Part shown: positions 18,919 to 30,500 of the stretch, piece by piece
Numbering within the stretch: the first letter of the stretch is position 1
Layout: each line of letters opens with the position of its first letter
Assembly: GCA_030427245.1 (NCBI GenBank)
Contig: JAUHXA010000044.1
Span: 1-60,718, forward strand
Reading direction: 5' to 3'
DNA: 60,718 bases
From: Bacteroidia bacterium
GTDB taxonomy: Bacteria > Bacteroidota > Bacteroidia > Chitinophagales > UBA2359
Translations under genes and position numbers: made by a program
The notes under the pieces: model-generated
The model's database searches: none
What the model saw: only the letters and a program-made list of their open reading frames with translations
Told to the model about the DNA's origin: nothing

Positions 18919-20436
18919 ATGTTAAAGACTCTTACCATGAATAGAATTGTACTCACTGTAATAGTGTCAGTAATTAGCTCTGTATTAACGTTTTGCATTT
19001 GTATCCATTGGATGCTATTTCAAATTGATAATCAGGCATATAACTCCTTTACCTCTACAGGATTTATAAAAAAAATAAATTATAATAGTTCTCCAACTCT
19101 GCAACGAACTTATTATAGCAATTATTCAGAGGACTTTATTAGAGCTTCAAAAATTTCTAGTCCTACGGTTGTTTCCATCACAAAGATAAAAAATAACTCC
19201 CACCAAGACCTAAGCGAATTTCCAGGCCTTAAGAGTGATGAATCAAACAACAGAACTTGGAACAGCAGAGATGAGATATCATCAGGCTCGGGAGTGATTG
19301 TATCAAGCGATGGTTATATTGTTACTAATTATCATGTCATTGAAGGAAGTGACGAAATTCAGGTAAATCTTTCTAACAAAGAAAAATACACTGCTCAGTT
19401 AGTTGGTGTAGACGCTAGTACAGATATTGCTCTTATCAAAATTAATGCGTACAACTTGCCTGCCATCAAATATGGTGATTCAGATAGAGTTGAAGTCGGC
19501 GAATGGGTCTTGGCTGTGGGCAATCCTTTTAATCTTACTTCAACCGTTACGGCAGGCATTGTGAGTGCTAAAGCTCGAAGCATTGATATTTTGGAGGCAG
19601 ATTTTGCCATTGAGTCTTTTATACAGACTGATGCTGTCATCAATTCTGGAAATAGCGGAGGAGCCTTGGTCAATACGCAAGGGCATTTGATAGCTCTGAA
19701 TACGGCTATTGCTACTCCTTATCAATCTGGGACTTACGCAGGCTATTCTTTTGCTATTCCCGTTAATATTGTTCGCAAAGTGGTAGATGATTTGCGGACA
19801 CATGGTACCGTACAAAGAGCTTATTTGGGCGTAACCATCAAAAATATAGACAGCGAATTGGCAAAAACCATGCACTTAAAAAACATGGCAGGCATCTATA
19901 TAGAACAAGTCATCAAGCACAGTGCTGCTTATGATGCTGGCTTGCGAAAAGGAGATATTATTATTGAAGTACATGGTAGAAAAGTAAATTCTGCACCAGA
20001 ACTGGATGAGCGCTTGGCTCGTTATCGTCCTGGCGATCCAATTTCTCTTACCTACATTAGAAGTGGTGTGGAACAGTATGTTCAAGTAGTTCTAAAAAGC
20101 ATCAATCACCAAACAGGTATCATCAAGAATACCCATTCTCAATCCGAAATCAGAAAAAGTTTTGGAGCAGAATTTGAACAGTTGGAAGTGGTGGAACTCA
20201 AGCGAATGGGCTTGAAAAATGGCATTCGAGTGACTCGCCTTTTTGACGGTGTGTTAAAGGACAATACCGAAATGAAACCCGACTTCATCATCCTAAAATT
20301 CAATGGAGAGGATGTGCTCAATGACAAACAACTGCATGAAGCTTATCAAAAGCTGAAAAAAGGGGATAGAGTCCAAATTGAAGGTATTTATTCAGGTGGC
20401 AAACGAAAGACCGTTTACGCTTTTAGTATTCGATAG
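18919..20436 (+). CDS. HtrA/DegP-family periplasmic serine protease with two PDZ domains
   Basis: A 505-residue envelope quality-control protease. An N-terminal hydrophobic segment (about residues 8-30) is a signal peptide or anchor. The catalytic triad is His139 (TNYHVIEG), Asp169 (ASTDIALI) and Ser246 (SGNSGGAL). PDZ1 lies at about 295-385, starting at AYLGVTIKN, and a less typical PDZ2 occupies about 410-500. The family degrades or refolds misfolded exported proteins, which fits a genome exporting very large T9SS proteins. The ATG at 18919 is used; an in-frame ATG at 18937 is a possible alternative. It is transcribed away from the dapF group and converges with the DUF4159 gene. Confidence 0.94.
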   Translation: MLKTLTMNRIVLTVIVSVISSVLTFCICIHWMLFQIDNQAYNSFTSTGFIKKINYNSSPTLQRTYYSNYSEDFIRASKISSPTVVSITKIKNNSHQDLSEFPGLKSDESNNRTWNSRDEISSGSGVIVSSDGYIVTNYHVIEGSDEIQVNLSNKEKYTAQLVGVDASTDIALIKINAYNLPAIKYGDSDRVEVGEWVLAVGNPFNLTSTVTAGIVSAKARSIDILEADFAIESFIQTDAVINSGNSGGALVNTQGHLIALNTAIATPYQSGTYAGYSFAIPVNIVRKVVDDLRTHGTVQRAYLGVTIKNIDSELAKTMHLKNMAGIYIEQVIKHSAAYDAGLRKGDIIIEVHGRKVNSAPELDERLARYRPGDPISLTYIRSGVEQYVQVVLKSINHQTGIIKNTHSQSEIRKSFGAEFEQLEVVELKRMGLKNGIRVTRLFDGVLKDNTEMKPDFIILKFNGEDVLNDKQLHEAYQKLKKGDRVQIEGIYSGGKRKTVYAFSIR

Positions 20437-20489
20437 TTGTAAGAATCGAGTAGCAATATTGTTGCAATGTAGTTTCCTACTGTTTGTTT

Positions 20490-21158
20490 CTATTGTGTAA
20501 ATGCAAATTGCACTAAATTGGCTCCCATTTGCAAAGCTTTTGTACGAACTTCAGGTGGGTCGTTGTGAACCGCTGGGTCTTCCCAACCATCTCCCAAATC
20601 TACTTCAAAGGTATAGAAACAAACCATACGTCCTTCAAAGAACAATCCAAAAGCTTGTGGAACTTTGCTGTCGTGTTCATGGATTTTCGGAACTCCATTC
20701 GTAAAAACATAAGGTTCTTTGTAAATCTGATGCGAAAAGGGAATTTCTACAAATTCCAATTCGGGAAAGACTTTCTTCATACTCGGTCGGACAAAAGGAT
20801 CCATTCCATAGTTATCGTCAATATGCAAAAACCCACCACCTTCCAAATAGGTACGTAAATTTTCAGCTTCATCGTCGGAGAATACTACATTTCCATGCCC
20901 TGTCATGTGCAAAAGCGGAATATTGAATATTTCGGGGCTACCAACTTCAACGGTTACAGGATCTTCTGCAATGTCCATCTGCAATTTGTCATTACAATAT
21001 TCAATCAGATTGGGTAAGGAAGTCGGATTGGAATACCAATCTCCTCCCCCATTGTACTTCAATAAACCAATGGAAATGGTTCCTGAACTTCCTTTTTGGG
21101 CTAAAAGTTCTCCCATAAATAAGCTCATCAATAAGGTTAACAATACTATTTTTTTCAT
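20490..21158 (-). CDS. DUF4159 domain-containing exported protein
   Basis: A 222-residue exported protein. Residues 1-20 form a signal peptide ending LLAQ. The rest matches DUF4159: LLKYNGGGDWYSNP, LLHMTGHGNVVFSD, LEGGGFLHIDDNYG and a C-terminal FTFEVDLGDGWED. DUF4159 has a glutamine-amidotransferase-like fold and is common in Bacteroidota, often near genes for MoxR, DUF58 and aerotolerance proteins; none of those is present here. Function is unknown. The gene converges with the htrA gene, with 53 bases between stops. Confidence 0.85.
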   Translation of the reverse strand: MKKIVLLTLLMSLFMGELLAQKGSSGTISIGLLKYNGGGDWYSNPTSLPNLIEYCNDKLQMDIAEDPVTVEVGSPEIFNIPLLHMTGHGNVVFSDDEAENLRTYLEGGGFLHIDDNYGMDPFVRPSMKKVFPELEFVEIPFSHQIYKEPYVFTNGVPKIHEHDSKVPQAFGLFFEGRMVCFYTFEVDLGDGWEDPAVHNDPPEVRTKALQMGANLVQFAFTQ

Positions 21159-21196
21159 CTGTTTATTTTTCTTTTTGAAGGTCAGATGGAACTTAC

Positions 21197-21313
21197 CATG
21201 AATTAAATAATCATTTCCCTTTGTGTTTTAATAATGATTTAATCATGGACGTTTCATTTGTTTATTTTTGATTGCCTTTTGTGTAATAATGATTATTTAA
21301 TCATGGACGTTTC
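21197..21313. repeat. Direct and inverted repeats upstream of the DUF4159 gene
   Basis: ATTTAATCATGGACGTTTC occurs at 21237-21255 and again at 21295-21313. A near-perfect inverted copy of its left part lies at about 21197-21215. The three copies sit between the DUF4159 start and the rsmE stop, just upstream of the DUF4159 start. They could be operator sites or a small local duplication; no known binding site is recognised. Confidence 0.55.
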
Positions 21314-21368
21314 CCATTAAAAAGGATTTGGATAACGAATGAACAAGAAAAGGCAATAAAGTATGGCG

Positions 21369-22103
21369 TTATTGATTGACCAAGTGCAGGGTGTGACAAG
21401 CTACAATACCTGCTGTCTCAGTACGTAAGCGGCTTTCTCCCAAACTTACTCCTTCAAAACCATGTTGCAGCGCAAAGTTAATTTCTTCGGAGGTAAAATC
21501 GCCTTCTGGCCCAATTAATATTAGGGCATTTTCGCCTTTTGTATAAACTTTGGAAAGCGGAAGATTGTTGTCGGCTAAGTGGGCAATCCCTCTGAAAAGT
21601 TCATTTGGAGCAGTGCTACCTGTATCTAATTTGGAGTTTTCTGCTTTCTGGACAATGAATTTCTTAAAAGGAATCAGTTCATTCAATTGCGGTAAATGTG
21701 CTTTAACAGATTGTTTCATAGCCGTTATGAGGATTTTCTGCAAGCGGTCGGTTCGCAGTTTTTTGCGTTCTGAGCGTTGAGTAAGGAGAGGCGTAATTTG
21801 GGTAATGCCTATTTCAGTTGTTTTTTCTAAGAACCACTCAAAGCGATTGATATTTTTGGTAGGAGCAATCGCAATGTGAATTTGAAAAGGTTGGCTTGAA
21901 AAAGTAAGGGTTTCTTCAATGCTGAACGCACACTTTTTGGGATGTGCATTTGTGATAACTGCTTTGTACATCCCTCCTTCCCCATCTACTATTTGAAGTG
22001 TATCTCCAACTTTTCTTCTCAATACTTGCACACAGTGTCTTGACTCTATTTCATCCAGCACAAAATTGTTTCGGGTGATTTGAGGAGCATAAAAAAGCTG
22101 CAT
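21369..22103 (-). CDS. rsmE: 16S rRNA (uracil(1498)-N(3))-methyltransferase
   Basis: A 244-residue SPOUT-class methyltransferase that methylates U1498 in the decoding region of 16S rRNA using SAM. The C-terminal trefoil-knot motifs are clear: LIGPEGDFTSEEI followed by SLGESRLRTETAGI. The N-terminal PUA-like domain contains HCVQVLRRKVGD. Length is normal. The start is 22 bases after the stop of the putative anti-sigma gene, so the two are likely transcribed together. Confidence 0.95.
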   Translation of the reverse strand: MQLFYAPQITRNNFVLDEIESRHCVQVLRRKVGDTLQIVDGEGGMYKAVITNAHPKKCAFSIEETLTFSSQPFQIHIAIAPTKNINRFEWFLEKTTEIGITQITPLLTQRSERKKLRTDRLQKILITAMKQSVKAHLPQLNELIPFKKFIVQKAENSKLDTGSTAPNELFRGIAHLADNNLPLSKVYTKGENALILIGPEGDFTSEEINFALQHGFEGVSLGESRLRTETAGIVACHTLHLVNQ

Positions 22104-22125
22104 TTAGAAGCGTATTTTTTGTTTT

Positions 22126-23628
22126 TTACAATGCACAACTAACTCCCAGTTGTAAGCCAAGCGTATGTAACCCTTTGCGATTGTTGAATTTATTTTCACT
22201 GATCTTCGATCCTACATTCAGTTCTGCTTCGGGAATAGAACGATCCAATTTGTGCTTAACCAGACTTGTTTTTATTTGCCCTTCTACATGAACGTTCACA
22301 CGATTGGACAATCGAACATTCACACCAGTATTGACATTTGCAATTCCCAGATAAGGCTTTTGAGAACCACTTGTATGTTCTCCTCGAATTTCCAAACCTA
22401 CATTTGCTTCTGAAATATATCCCGCACCTTCAATATTTTCTTGATTTGGAGGGATTGAGGCAGCATAAGTTTGGTCCCAATTGCTGGTTGATTGATAAGT
22501 GTATTGCTGATTTACAGGCACATATACCGTTGCTCCAGCTTCGATGTATGGCTTCACTTTCTTGGATTCTTTGCCCAATTCATATTGCAGTAAAAGAGGC
22601 ACTTCTACTACTTCCATTTCGGAGGTAAAAGTGCTGGTAACGTTTTTGTCTGTCTCATTTCCAAAACCTTCAACATTCAAAAAACTCATTAAAGGATTGT
22701 TCGGAACATCTGTTGTTTTGAATTTTTTACGAGAATAACCTACTCCCGTTACAATGGCAATTTTTCCTTCTTTTTTGGGTTTAATCTTCAATTCAACACC
22801 TGATGAAGTTCCACTTTGCATGGCAGTACTGAAATCTACAAAGTTTAAATCAGCTGAACCAAACACTCCTATACTCACACTCCCTTTATCTTTTCCTACA
22901 ACTGTGGGAATGGATGTTTTGGAGGTTCTGATAGTTGTTTTTACAGTTCTTTTACCAGGCATCCTCCGACTCGAACGTGTAGTAAAATTCTCAACTTTTA
23001 CTAATGTTTCATTGTAAGGAATGGCTAAGGGTATCCTCGACATTCTCCTTTCTGAATGAGCCGCCAAACTTATAAAGTTGTCGGCAGACTCATGGAAATT
23101 CCCCAAATCAGATGCCTCAGAATAATTATTTCCTTTACTCTTTTTTGCATATTGATTCCGACTACTGTTATTTGAAGCCAACATAGAAAAATTGGAAAGA
23201 CCATCACTGTTAGGTCCACTTCCCTGCTTACTTATTGAAGTAGAAGAGGTTTTAGAGGAATGTTCATTTTTGTTGTTTAAGACATCTTGAACTCCCACAA
23301 CTTTTGAACCTTCTGCAATTGTATAAGTATTGTCGTTGGTGTTATCCTCTACTGAAAGCGTATTCGTGTAAGAAGTATTTTCATAGGCAGGCGAAAAATA
23401 AGTGCTGATTAAGGATTCGACTCCATACAAGGAAGTCAGTAAAAAAAGTGCTGCTGCAGCTAATCTGAAATAAGGATGGCGTGAAAAAGCGAAGTAAGAA
23501 ACATCTGCATTGTCCAGCTTTTCCTCCATCAGTGTCCAGTCGTCAGGCTCAAAGGAGGCTTCGTACTTCAAGAGTTCACGTCGAAGTTTTTCCTCCATCA
23601 TTTCGTATTGATTTAATTCGTCCCTCAT
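22126..23628 (-). CDS. Sigma-linked membrane protein with C-terminal beta-barrel-like domain (putative anti-sigma factor)
   Basis: A 500-residue protein in three parts. Residues 1-50 are a charged cytosolic segment with a helical EEKLRRELLKYEASFEPDDW stretch. A membrane helix lies at about 53-72. A long Ser/Asn-rich periplasmic linker is followed by about 250 residues of alternating beta-strand pattern (SIGVFGSADLNFVD, GVGYSRKKFKT, PLLLQYELGK, YIEAGATVYVPV) resembling an outer-membrane barrel or PorT-like domain. It lies 52 bases after the ECF sigma gene, a common Bacteroidota pairing in which such a protein sequesters the sigma factor. The anti-sigma role is inferred from architecture and position; an envelope sensor without sigma binding is possible. 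Confidence 0.65.
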   Translation of the reverse strand: MRDELNQYEMMEEKLRRELLKYEASFEPDDWTLMEEKLDNADVSYFAFSRHPYFRLAAAALFLLTSLYGVESLISTYFSPAYENTSYTNTLSVEDNTNDNTYTIAEGSKVVGVQDVLNNKNEHSSKTSSTSISKQGSGPNSDGLSNFSMLASNNSSRNQYAKKSKGNNYSEASDLGNFHESADNFISLAAHSERRMSRIPLAIPYNETLVKVENFTTRSSRRMPGKRTVKTTIRTSKTSIPTVVGKDKGSVSIGVFGSADLNFVDFSTAMQSGTSSGVELKIKPKKEGKIAIVTGVGYSRKKFKTTDVPNNPLMSFLNVEGFGNETDKNVTSTFTSEMEVVEVPLLLQYELGKESKKVKPYIEAGATVYVPVNQQYTYQSTSNWDQTYAASIPPNQENIEGAGYISEANVGLEIRGEHTSGSQKPYLGIANVNTGVNVRLSNRVNVHVEGQIKTSLVKHKLDRSIPEAELNVGSKISENKFNNRKGLHTLGLQLGVSCAL

Positions 23629-23680
23629 TATGATGAATCGTTCGTCTAATTATTGTTAAATTTACTAAAAACTAATCAAA

Positions 23681-24265
23681 TCACCTTGAATATTCTTTGA
23701 GTTCTTTTTGTATCATTGCACGCAATTTACCTCTCGCCTTCGCCAAATTGGATTTTGACGTACCTTCACTGACTCCTAGTTTTTCTCCAATTTCTCGGTG
23801 ATTATACCCCTCAATGACATATAGATTAAAAACAGTTCGATAGGCGGGCGTTAATCGCTGAACCAATTTCAAAATTTCTTCAGCAGACAACTGACTAACA
23901 ATATCAACATTTCCTTTAGCAGGCGTAGTAGAAGCATATTCGATATCTACATTGTTTCGGAGTTTCTTGTTTTTGCGGTAGTGATCAATAGATGTGTTGA
24001 TCATGATTCGTTTGATCCATGCTTCAAGTGAGTGATTCGGCTGATACTTTGCCAAGTTTTTGAATACTTTCATAAATCCTTCATTCAGAATATCCCTGGC
24101 TTCCTCTCTGTTATTGGTGTATCGCATACATACCGCCATCATCCTACCATAATACTTTTGGTACAGCTCCTTTTGGTATATTCTTTCTCCTCGAATACAC
24201 CCTGCAAGTAGTTCTTGACTTTTACTAAGTGCCTGTTGTTTGTAAAGTTTCAAAGCAATATCCAT
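23681..24265 (-). CDS. ECF-type RNA polymerase sigma factor
   Basis: A 194-residue sigma-70 family factor with region 2 (MMAVCMRYTNNREEARDILN and FMKVFKNLAKY, with the W-I-K-R-I segment after) and region 4 (RLTPAYRTVFNLYVIEGYNHREIGEKLGVSEGTSKS, a helix-turn-helix contacting the -35 region). It belongs to the extracytoplasmic-function group common in Bacteroidota. It is followed by the membrane protein that probably restrains it. The giant T9SS protein gene ends 281 bases upstream on the same strand but is separated from it by a strong terminator. Targets are unknown. Confidence 0.93.
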   Translation of the reverse strand: MDIALKLYKQQALSKSQELLAGCIRGERIYQKELYQKYYGRMMAVCMRYTNNREEARDILNEGFMKVFKNLAKYQPNHSLEAWIKRIMINTSIDHYRKNKKLRNNVDIEYASTTPAKGNVDIVSQLSAEEILKLVQRLTPAYRTVFNLYVIEGYNHREIGEKLGVSEGTSKSNLAKARGKLRAMIQKELKEYSR

Positions 24266-24440
24266 GAACTTGTGTTGATTCTATTTTTTTCAACGAATAG
24301 ACGATTCAAATGGTTGCTTATTTTCAAAAAGCTTCCATTTTATTAAGTCAATAATCATAACACTAACGCATTCATACTTCAAAACAATATGTCCAGATGG
24401 GTTAATTTATCAAAATTGTCCTAAAAAGACGATTTCTATA

Positions 24441-24481
24441 AAATAAAAAGCCCTCAAAACCAATAAATAGTTGTGAGGGCT
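24441..24481 (-). terminator. Intrinsic terminator of the giant T9SS gene
   Basis: On the leftward strand AGCCCTCA (24474-24481) pairs perfectly with TGAGGGCT (24449-24456), giving an 8-bp GC-rich stem with a 17-base loop, then TTTTATTT. It lies about 65 bases beyond the giant gene's stop and separates it from the sigma factor gene. Confidence 0.85.
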
Positions 24482-24546
24482 CTTAGATGAGATGTGTTAG
24501 ATTCTATCAACCTAACACATCTTTTATTATTCAGTCACGGTCATTA

Positions 24547-27500
24547 TTATTCTTTAATAACCTTCGTACTAAGCTGTTCATTACCATTGTTGATAGTCAA
24601 TAGATAGACACCGATTGGGTATCTGCTCACATCTACCTTGATGGTATTCAAACCGCTGTTTGCGTTCACTTTGAAAGTAGCCAATACTTTACCATTTACA
24701 CTATGCAACTGACCAGTTACTTCAGCATTTTCTTTGCTGGTAAAGGTAAGGTTCACATAGTCTCTTGCAGGTACAGGCAATACTTCAATGATACCGAAGC
24801 CTCCCTCGCCACGAATCAAACTGATAACATTAGACGAAGTAGTAGTTCCGTCAAAGTCGGTTTGGTCTAAGCGGTAGTAGCTTACGCCATTTGGAGCTTC
24901 TCTGTGTAAGAAGTTGTAGCTATTTGCAGCAGAACTGTTTCCAGCACCGTCCACAACACTGACTGCCTTGAAGTTCACTTTATCCGTTGAATGGTAAAGT
25001 GTAAAGAAGTCGTTGTTGATTTCACTTGCAGTAATCCAATTCAACATGTTACCGTTTTCTTGAACCTCACCAGAGAAGTCAAGCAATTCGATAGCAACAG
25101 TGACTTCTACAAATCCTTCTACCATATCCTCACAGTCACTACCATCATTCGCCACTACAGAGTAAGTAGTATTGATAGGTAAGCCTTCAATTCTAATAGC
25201 ATCATCTCCTTCAGTGTAAGGCAATACTTCTTGATACACGATGTTACCATCCGTATCTGTCACTATCACAGTCAAAGAATAAGTACTACTGTTACCTCCA
25301 GTTACATTCAATACAAGGGTATAACTATCAGAAACTTTGTCTTCAATAGCACTTCCCAATACAAGACCATCCAATATAGTAACGGCAGTACCGCTTGCTA
25401 CTTGTGTACATGGATCATCCAAATCAGGTAATCCATCGCTGTCATTGTCAGGACCTACTACAGAAGAGATGTAGAATGTTCCAAAACCACCTGCTTGTTC
25501 AGCAGTAAATGCGCCATTGTTTTCATTCACAGCAACAACATTACCTAATGTCGCACCAGAACCATCGTGTAAGACGTAAATCTGAGCATATCCATCAGGA
25601 ACATTAAATCCACTTGCCGCTACGGCTGCAACTTGATCGCCTGCACAAAGCGCAAGAGCTTCACTAGGCATTACACCCGCATTACCCGCACATCCTTCAA
25701 AGTACATACCTGCGTTCACACCTGACAAATCATCACCTTCATTGATAACAAAATTATCAGTACGACCGCCTGCATCCACATCACTATCGAAGTTTTCGTC
25801 AGCAATTTGATCAGCAGGAGAAACGATGAATCCTTGTGGAATATCAAACAATACATAGTAAGTACCTACATCCAAGCCATCAAAAACGTAAACACCTTGA
25901 GCATTTGTGAACTTAGTGCCTACATTGATTTCTTCACCAGTTTCTGCCACTTTGAATAAGCGTACCAAAAGGTTAGGAATACCAGGCTCTATTTCAGCCG
26001 CCAAACCAGGACCTTCTTCAGTTGATTGCCAGATACCGTTTTGATCTAAATCACGGAATGCAATACCACTGATACTACCCAATTCTTGACCGAAACACTC
26101 AAACGCAGCAGGAATAGCCAAGTTACCACAACCGTTTGTACTCGTTACGATGAACTCAACATCTACTTGTGATATCTCGCCAGGAGCAGGTGCAGTAGCA
26201 GTATAAGTATTTCCTACCTGAAGAGGACCACCATTAGCTCTGTGAACAATTGTAAATCCTTCACAAACACCCAATATAGATACCGTACAACCATCTTGGA
26301 TAACTGCAATATTCGTACCCGCATCAGGAAGCACATTCACTTCAAAAGCAGCACTAACCTCGTTATCACAACTTGGAACCGTACCACCCGCAATAGAAGC
26401 GGTGTAAGTCTCTAATTGACCACTACAATTTGAAGCATTTTCGATTTCACCTGTATTGATAGTCGTACCAGATCCAACAACATCACCTGCACTGTTTGTC
26501 CATACAATATCGGAAGGATCCGCATTGACAACACTTACAGAAAGTTCCGTAGATTCACCAGAACAGATAGATTGTGCTTCAGAACTCACCGCACTCAATT
26601 GAGGCGCAGGGAATACAAACACAGTACCTGCATCAACCGTAGTTGCATCAGCAAATTCGATGATTTCATCCTCATCCTGAACCGTACAAGAACATACAGA
26701 TGTCAAGTTGTAAGCAGTTGGCTCAACAATATCAGAAGAAGATATAGTAGACTGGTAAACGAATCCAACAAACCCTGTGGATTCACCATTGATAAACCAT
26801 TCACAAGTGGTCGTAGAATTCACACCTCCTGAAACAGCTACCGCAGCCAATACATCAACATCTGATGCACAGAACTCACCACCAATTCCTGCCGCCAATT
26901 CAGTCTCGGCACATTCAGGACAGTTGTAGAAGTAGAATCCAGTTGAAGCACATCCTGTTGGAGCACCTTCTACACCGATAGTATAAGCCACAATTGCACC
27001 ATTGGCAACATCTGTTGGCTCTCCATCTACAGGAAGACCATTCACACTATAACTTACGCTTACACCTTCACAAACATCTTGTAAAGAAGCAGAGCAGAAA
27101 TCTGGTAGCATAAAGTCTTCACGTACGACAGGCAATCCATAGACAGTAGCGCTACCTGCAGGAACTACAATTGTTGCATCATCCAATGAACACACAACAC
27201 GTGCAGTCAGCTCATATGTAACCGATGAACAACCATCGACTTCTGGCAACTTATCATCAAAAGTAGTACCTGTAATACCTGTACTCTCACCATTGATAAA
27301 CCATTCAACCGAAGTTGGAGCGATAAATGTACCTTCCAAATTAATTTCGGCACTTGCATCCAACTCACCAGCACATCTCTCACCGGAAATACCAGTAACA
27401 AGTTCAGGGAATGGACATTGAGTACACGTAATAGTGAATTGACCTTCAGCTACACAATCTGTATCAAATGGAGGAAGTCCGTCACCTCTTGCAGCAACTC

Positions 27501-30500
27501 TGTAGAAGAATTCAGCAGAAGTACCTTGCTCTAAGTCATCAGGAACAGTAGTAGAGAAACTTACATTGTCTGTAGAGTAGAACGCCACAAATGGAGTATC
27601 CTCACCACAACCGTCTGTAATAGTTATTTCAGGAGAACAGCTGTTTGGAGCAGGCAACTCAAAATCCCCTTCCTCAAGAGGAGGATAAACAGTTACTATA
27701 TAAGACCCGCCAAATGCAACGAAGTCAGGATCTTCAGAACAGGTAACCTCTACTACAAATGTTCTTGCTTGAACACCTGCACATCCGCCAGGATGTTCCA
27801 TTGTAAATTCAACTCCAGCTGGAACAACTTCACCAGTAATGAAATCAGTCCAAGTAAATACAGACAACTCATCATTATCAACAGGAATGCTTGTTGGCAA
27901 CATATATGTTACTGAACCACAACCTATTTCATTATGACCATAAAGTGGATCAAGCGGCTGACCACAAAGACAACTGTAATCTACCTCTACCAAAGCTTCT
28001 GGGTTGCTATAGTCACAATCTGTATTTATTTCAACATCGTCAATACCAAAGTTGGTATTGCCACCATTTCCGTAGAAATGACCGTGGAAACTAAATACGT
28101 GCTGGAATCCATCTGCCCAAGGAGTTACATCTATTTGAACTAAACTATATCCACCGCTACAAGGAGCACTGTCTTCATCCGCAGCAGCAGGATCTGTTGT
28201 TTGCAACCATACTTGTTCTCCATCTATAGTCAATTCGATAAAATCAAACTCAGGACCAGCGGTAGAACAAGAGTTATTCAAGTAGCTAAATTCAATTACA
28301 TTTGCATTTACAGGTACACGTATGCCCTGAGTAGCAAACTCTTCATACTCAACATCACTAAAGGCTGCATTCGCATTGATACCTCCAAACCACAAGTATC
28401 CCCAGTTGTTGAAAGGTTTGGTAACACTCAAACCAGGACTATTCGGACCTACATTAGTCGCAGGATTCAATACAGAACCACCACCATTACAGGTCAAGTT
28501 ATCACAGTGAGGTAAGAAAGTCTGACCACTTGAAGGAAGTGTCGGCGCATCTGAACTGACGTATTGTAGACTCCAGTTAGGTAAGTCAATACCTGGAGGT
28601 GTAGCTTCAAAACTACCATCAGAAATTCGATTGAGTTCTACACCAGGCGCACAACAAGGACCACCATCCCAAGTCAATTCATAGAGGGCTGTGCCTTCAT
28701 CATTTACTTGTAGTGGGAAAGTTGGAACATCTAATTCAACAATACCAACCAAATCACATCCTACACCTTCTGCATCTTCGATAATGATTCCTTTACATCC
28801 ATCAGTAGAGAAAACCAAGAAGTCAGCAGGATTTGCAGGTGGTAATGGATGAATATCTACCACGATATTAATAGTTTGTGGGAAGAAAGCAGCAGCACCA
28901 GTTGGGAAACTACTAACACAATCCAAGATAACCGTTGCAGAATCTTTTGCAATCTCACAGAAAGCATTGCTTTGAACAGGGTAAGACTGTGACAAAAGTG
29001 TTCTTTGCAATGGATTTGGTTGTTCACCATTTGGTCCAAACCATTGAGTTGTATAGTTTGGAATACCCAATCCTGGAATGATATCAAAGTCAATATTAAT
29101 AGAGAAGGTTGCCGTAGTATTTGAACATGCCTCTCCAATTTCTGGTGTACTTACACCGTTCACTGTACTAAAGTTGTAAGTAGGACATTCTGTTCCTCCA
29201 TCCGAACCATCAAAATCAACACATACTTGTCGGAACGAACCTGAACCTGTTTTACAAGCTGTTGGTGCGCCAGGTCTATCAATTTGATAGAAAATCAAGG
29301 CTCCCTCGCCTGTTTCTAAGGTTGCATCGTCTTTGTCGCCCAAGTCGAAGTCTGTACCTGGATTATTCACAGGAGTTTGAGCATCGAATAAGTCGTCTAT
29401 GGTATAAGACTCATCTACATCTGCTGTATTCAAATCATCTTCCATCAACTCAAAGAAGTTAACTCCATCCAAAGAGTATTCTATATCCAATTCGGTATCT
29501 GTATCCAAGCACAAGTCGAAGATGAGATCTACCGAACATTGATCTGTACCAGGAAGCCCAGGTGCGATACCTGATGGGTCAGGTATGAAGTAGTTCGCCA
29601 ATGGAGAAAGAACTGGATAAACCGTTAATTCAATCGTTGTATCCGCAAGTAACTCTTGACTACCTCTACAAACTACTTCCAAGCTAACGTTCTGCTTAGC
29701 AACACCACAAGATTGCTCATTGATAATCGTGAAGGTAGTTTCGCCAGCATTAGAACCTTGGAAACCATACAACCACTGTAAATCATACACTTGCAAGAAT
29801 GGAGATACACCAGGAGTGAAAGTAGTTGTGAAGTTTCCTTCAAATCCACTTCCATCACTAAAGAATCCCAAAGGATCGGCATGACCCGCAGTCACTAAGT
29901 AATAAGTAGTACCTGCAGTTAAATTAACTGCCATCTGAGAAGTTCCAATTCCTCCAGGACCATTGTCATTCTGGAAGACAAGATTCGTATTAGGACTATT
30001 GGCATCAAAACCGTCTTCATACAGGTTAAGAACTCCATCAAAATCTTGGGTTTGATCGATAATATAAACGTTAGATACAGGCACTGTAAAGATGAAGATA
30101 CTATAAGGACTTGTCCCAAATATCTGACCTAAGTTGACCAATGATCCACCTACATTCGTTCCAGAAATGCTTGAAATTGTACCTTGTACTTGCAACAATC
30201 CATCTTCAATATCCGATTCAAATGTCACATCCGTATCCGTACACATATTAGTAATAGAAGCGGTTGCCTCATTGAAGGTAGGGCAATCTGGACAAGCTAC
30301 AATATAGCTATCACCTGTAATGCCACATCCAACAGGACCATCAATAAGGTTTGCTGTATAATAAACCACAATACCTGTACCATCAGCCAAAGCAGGTGGT
30401 GTTGAAGAAAATGGTCCATTAGGATTGGTAGAGTAAGCAAATTCTATTAATTCACTAGGACACTGCGTATTGATCAAAGCAGAACTACAACCTTTGTTTT

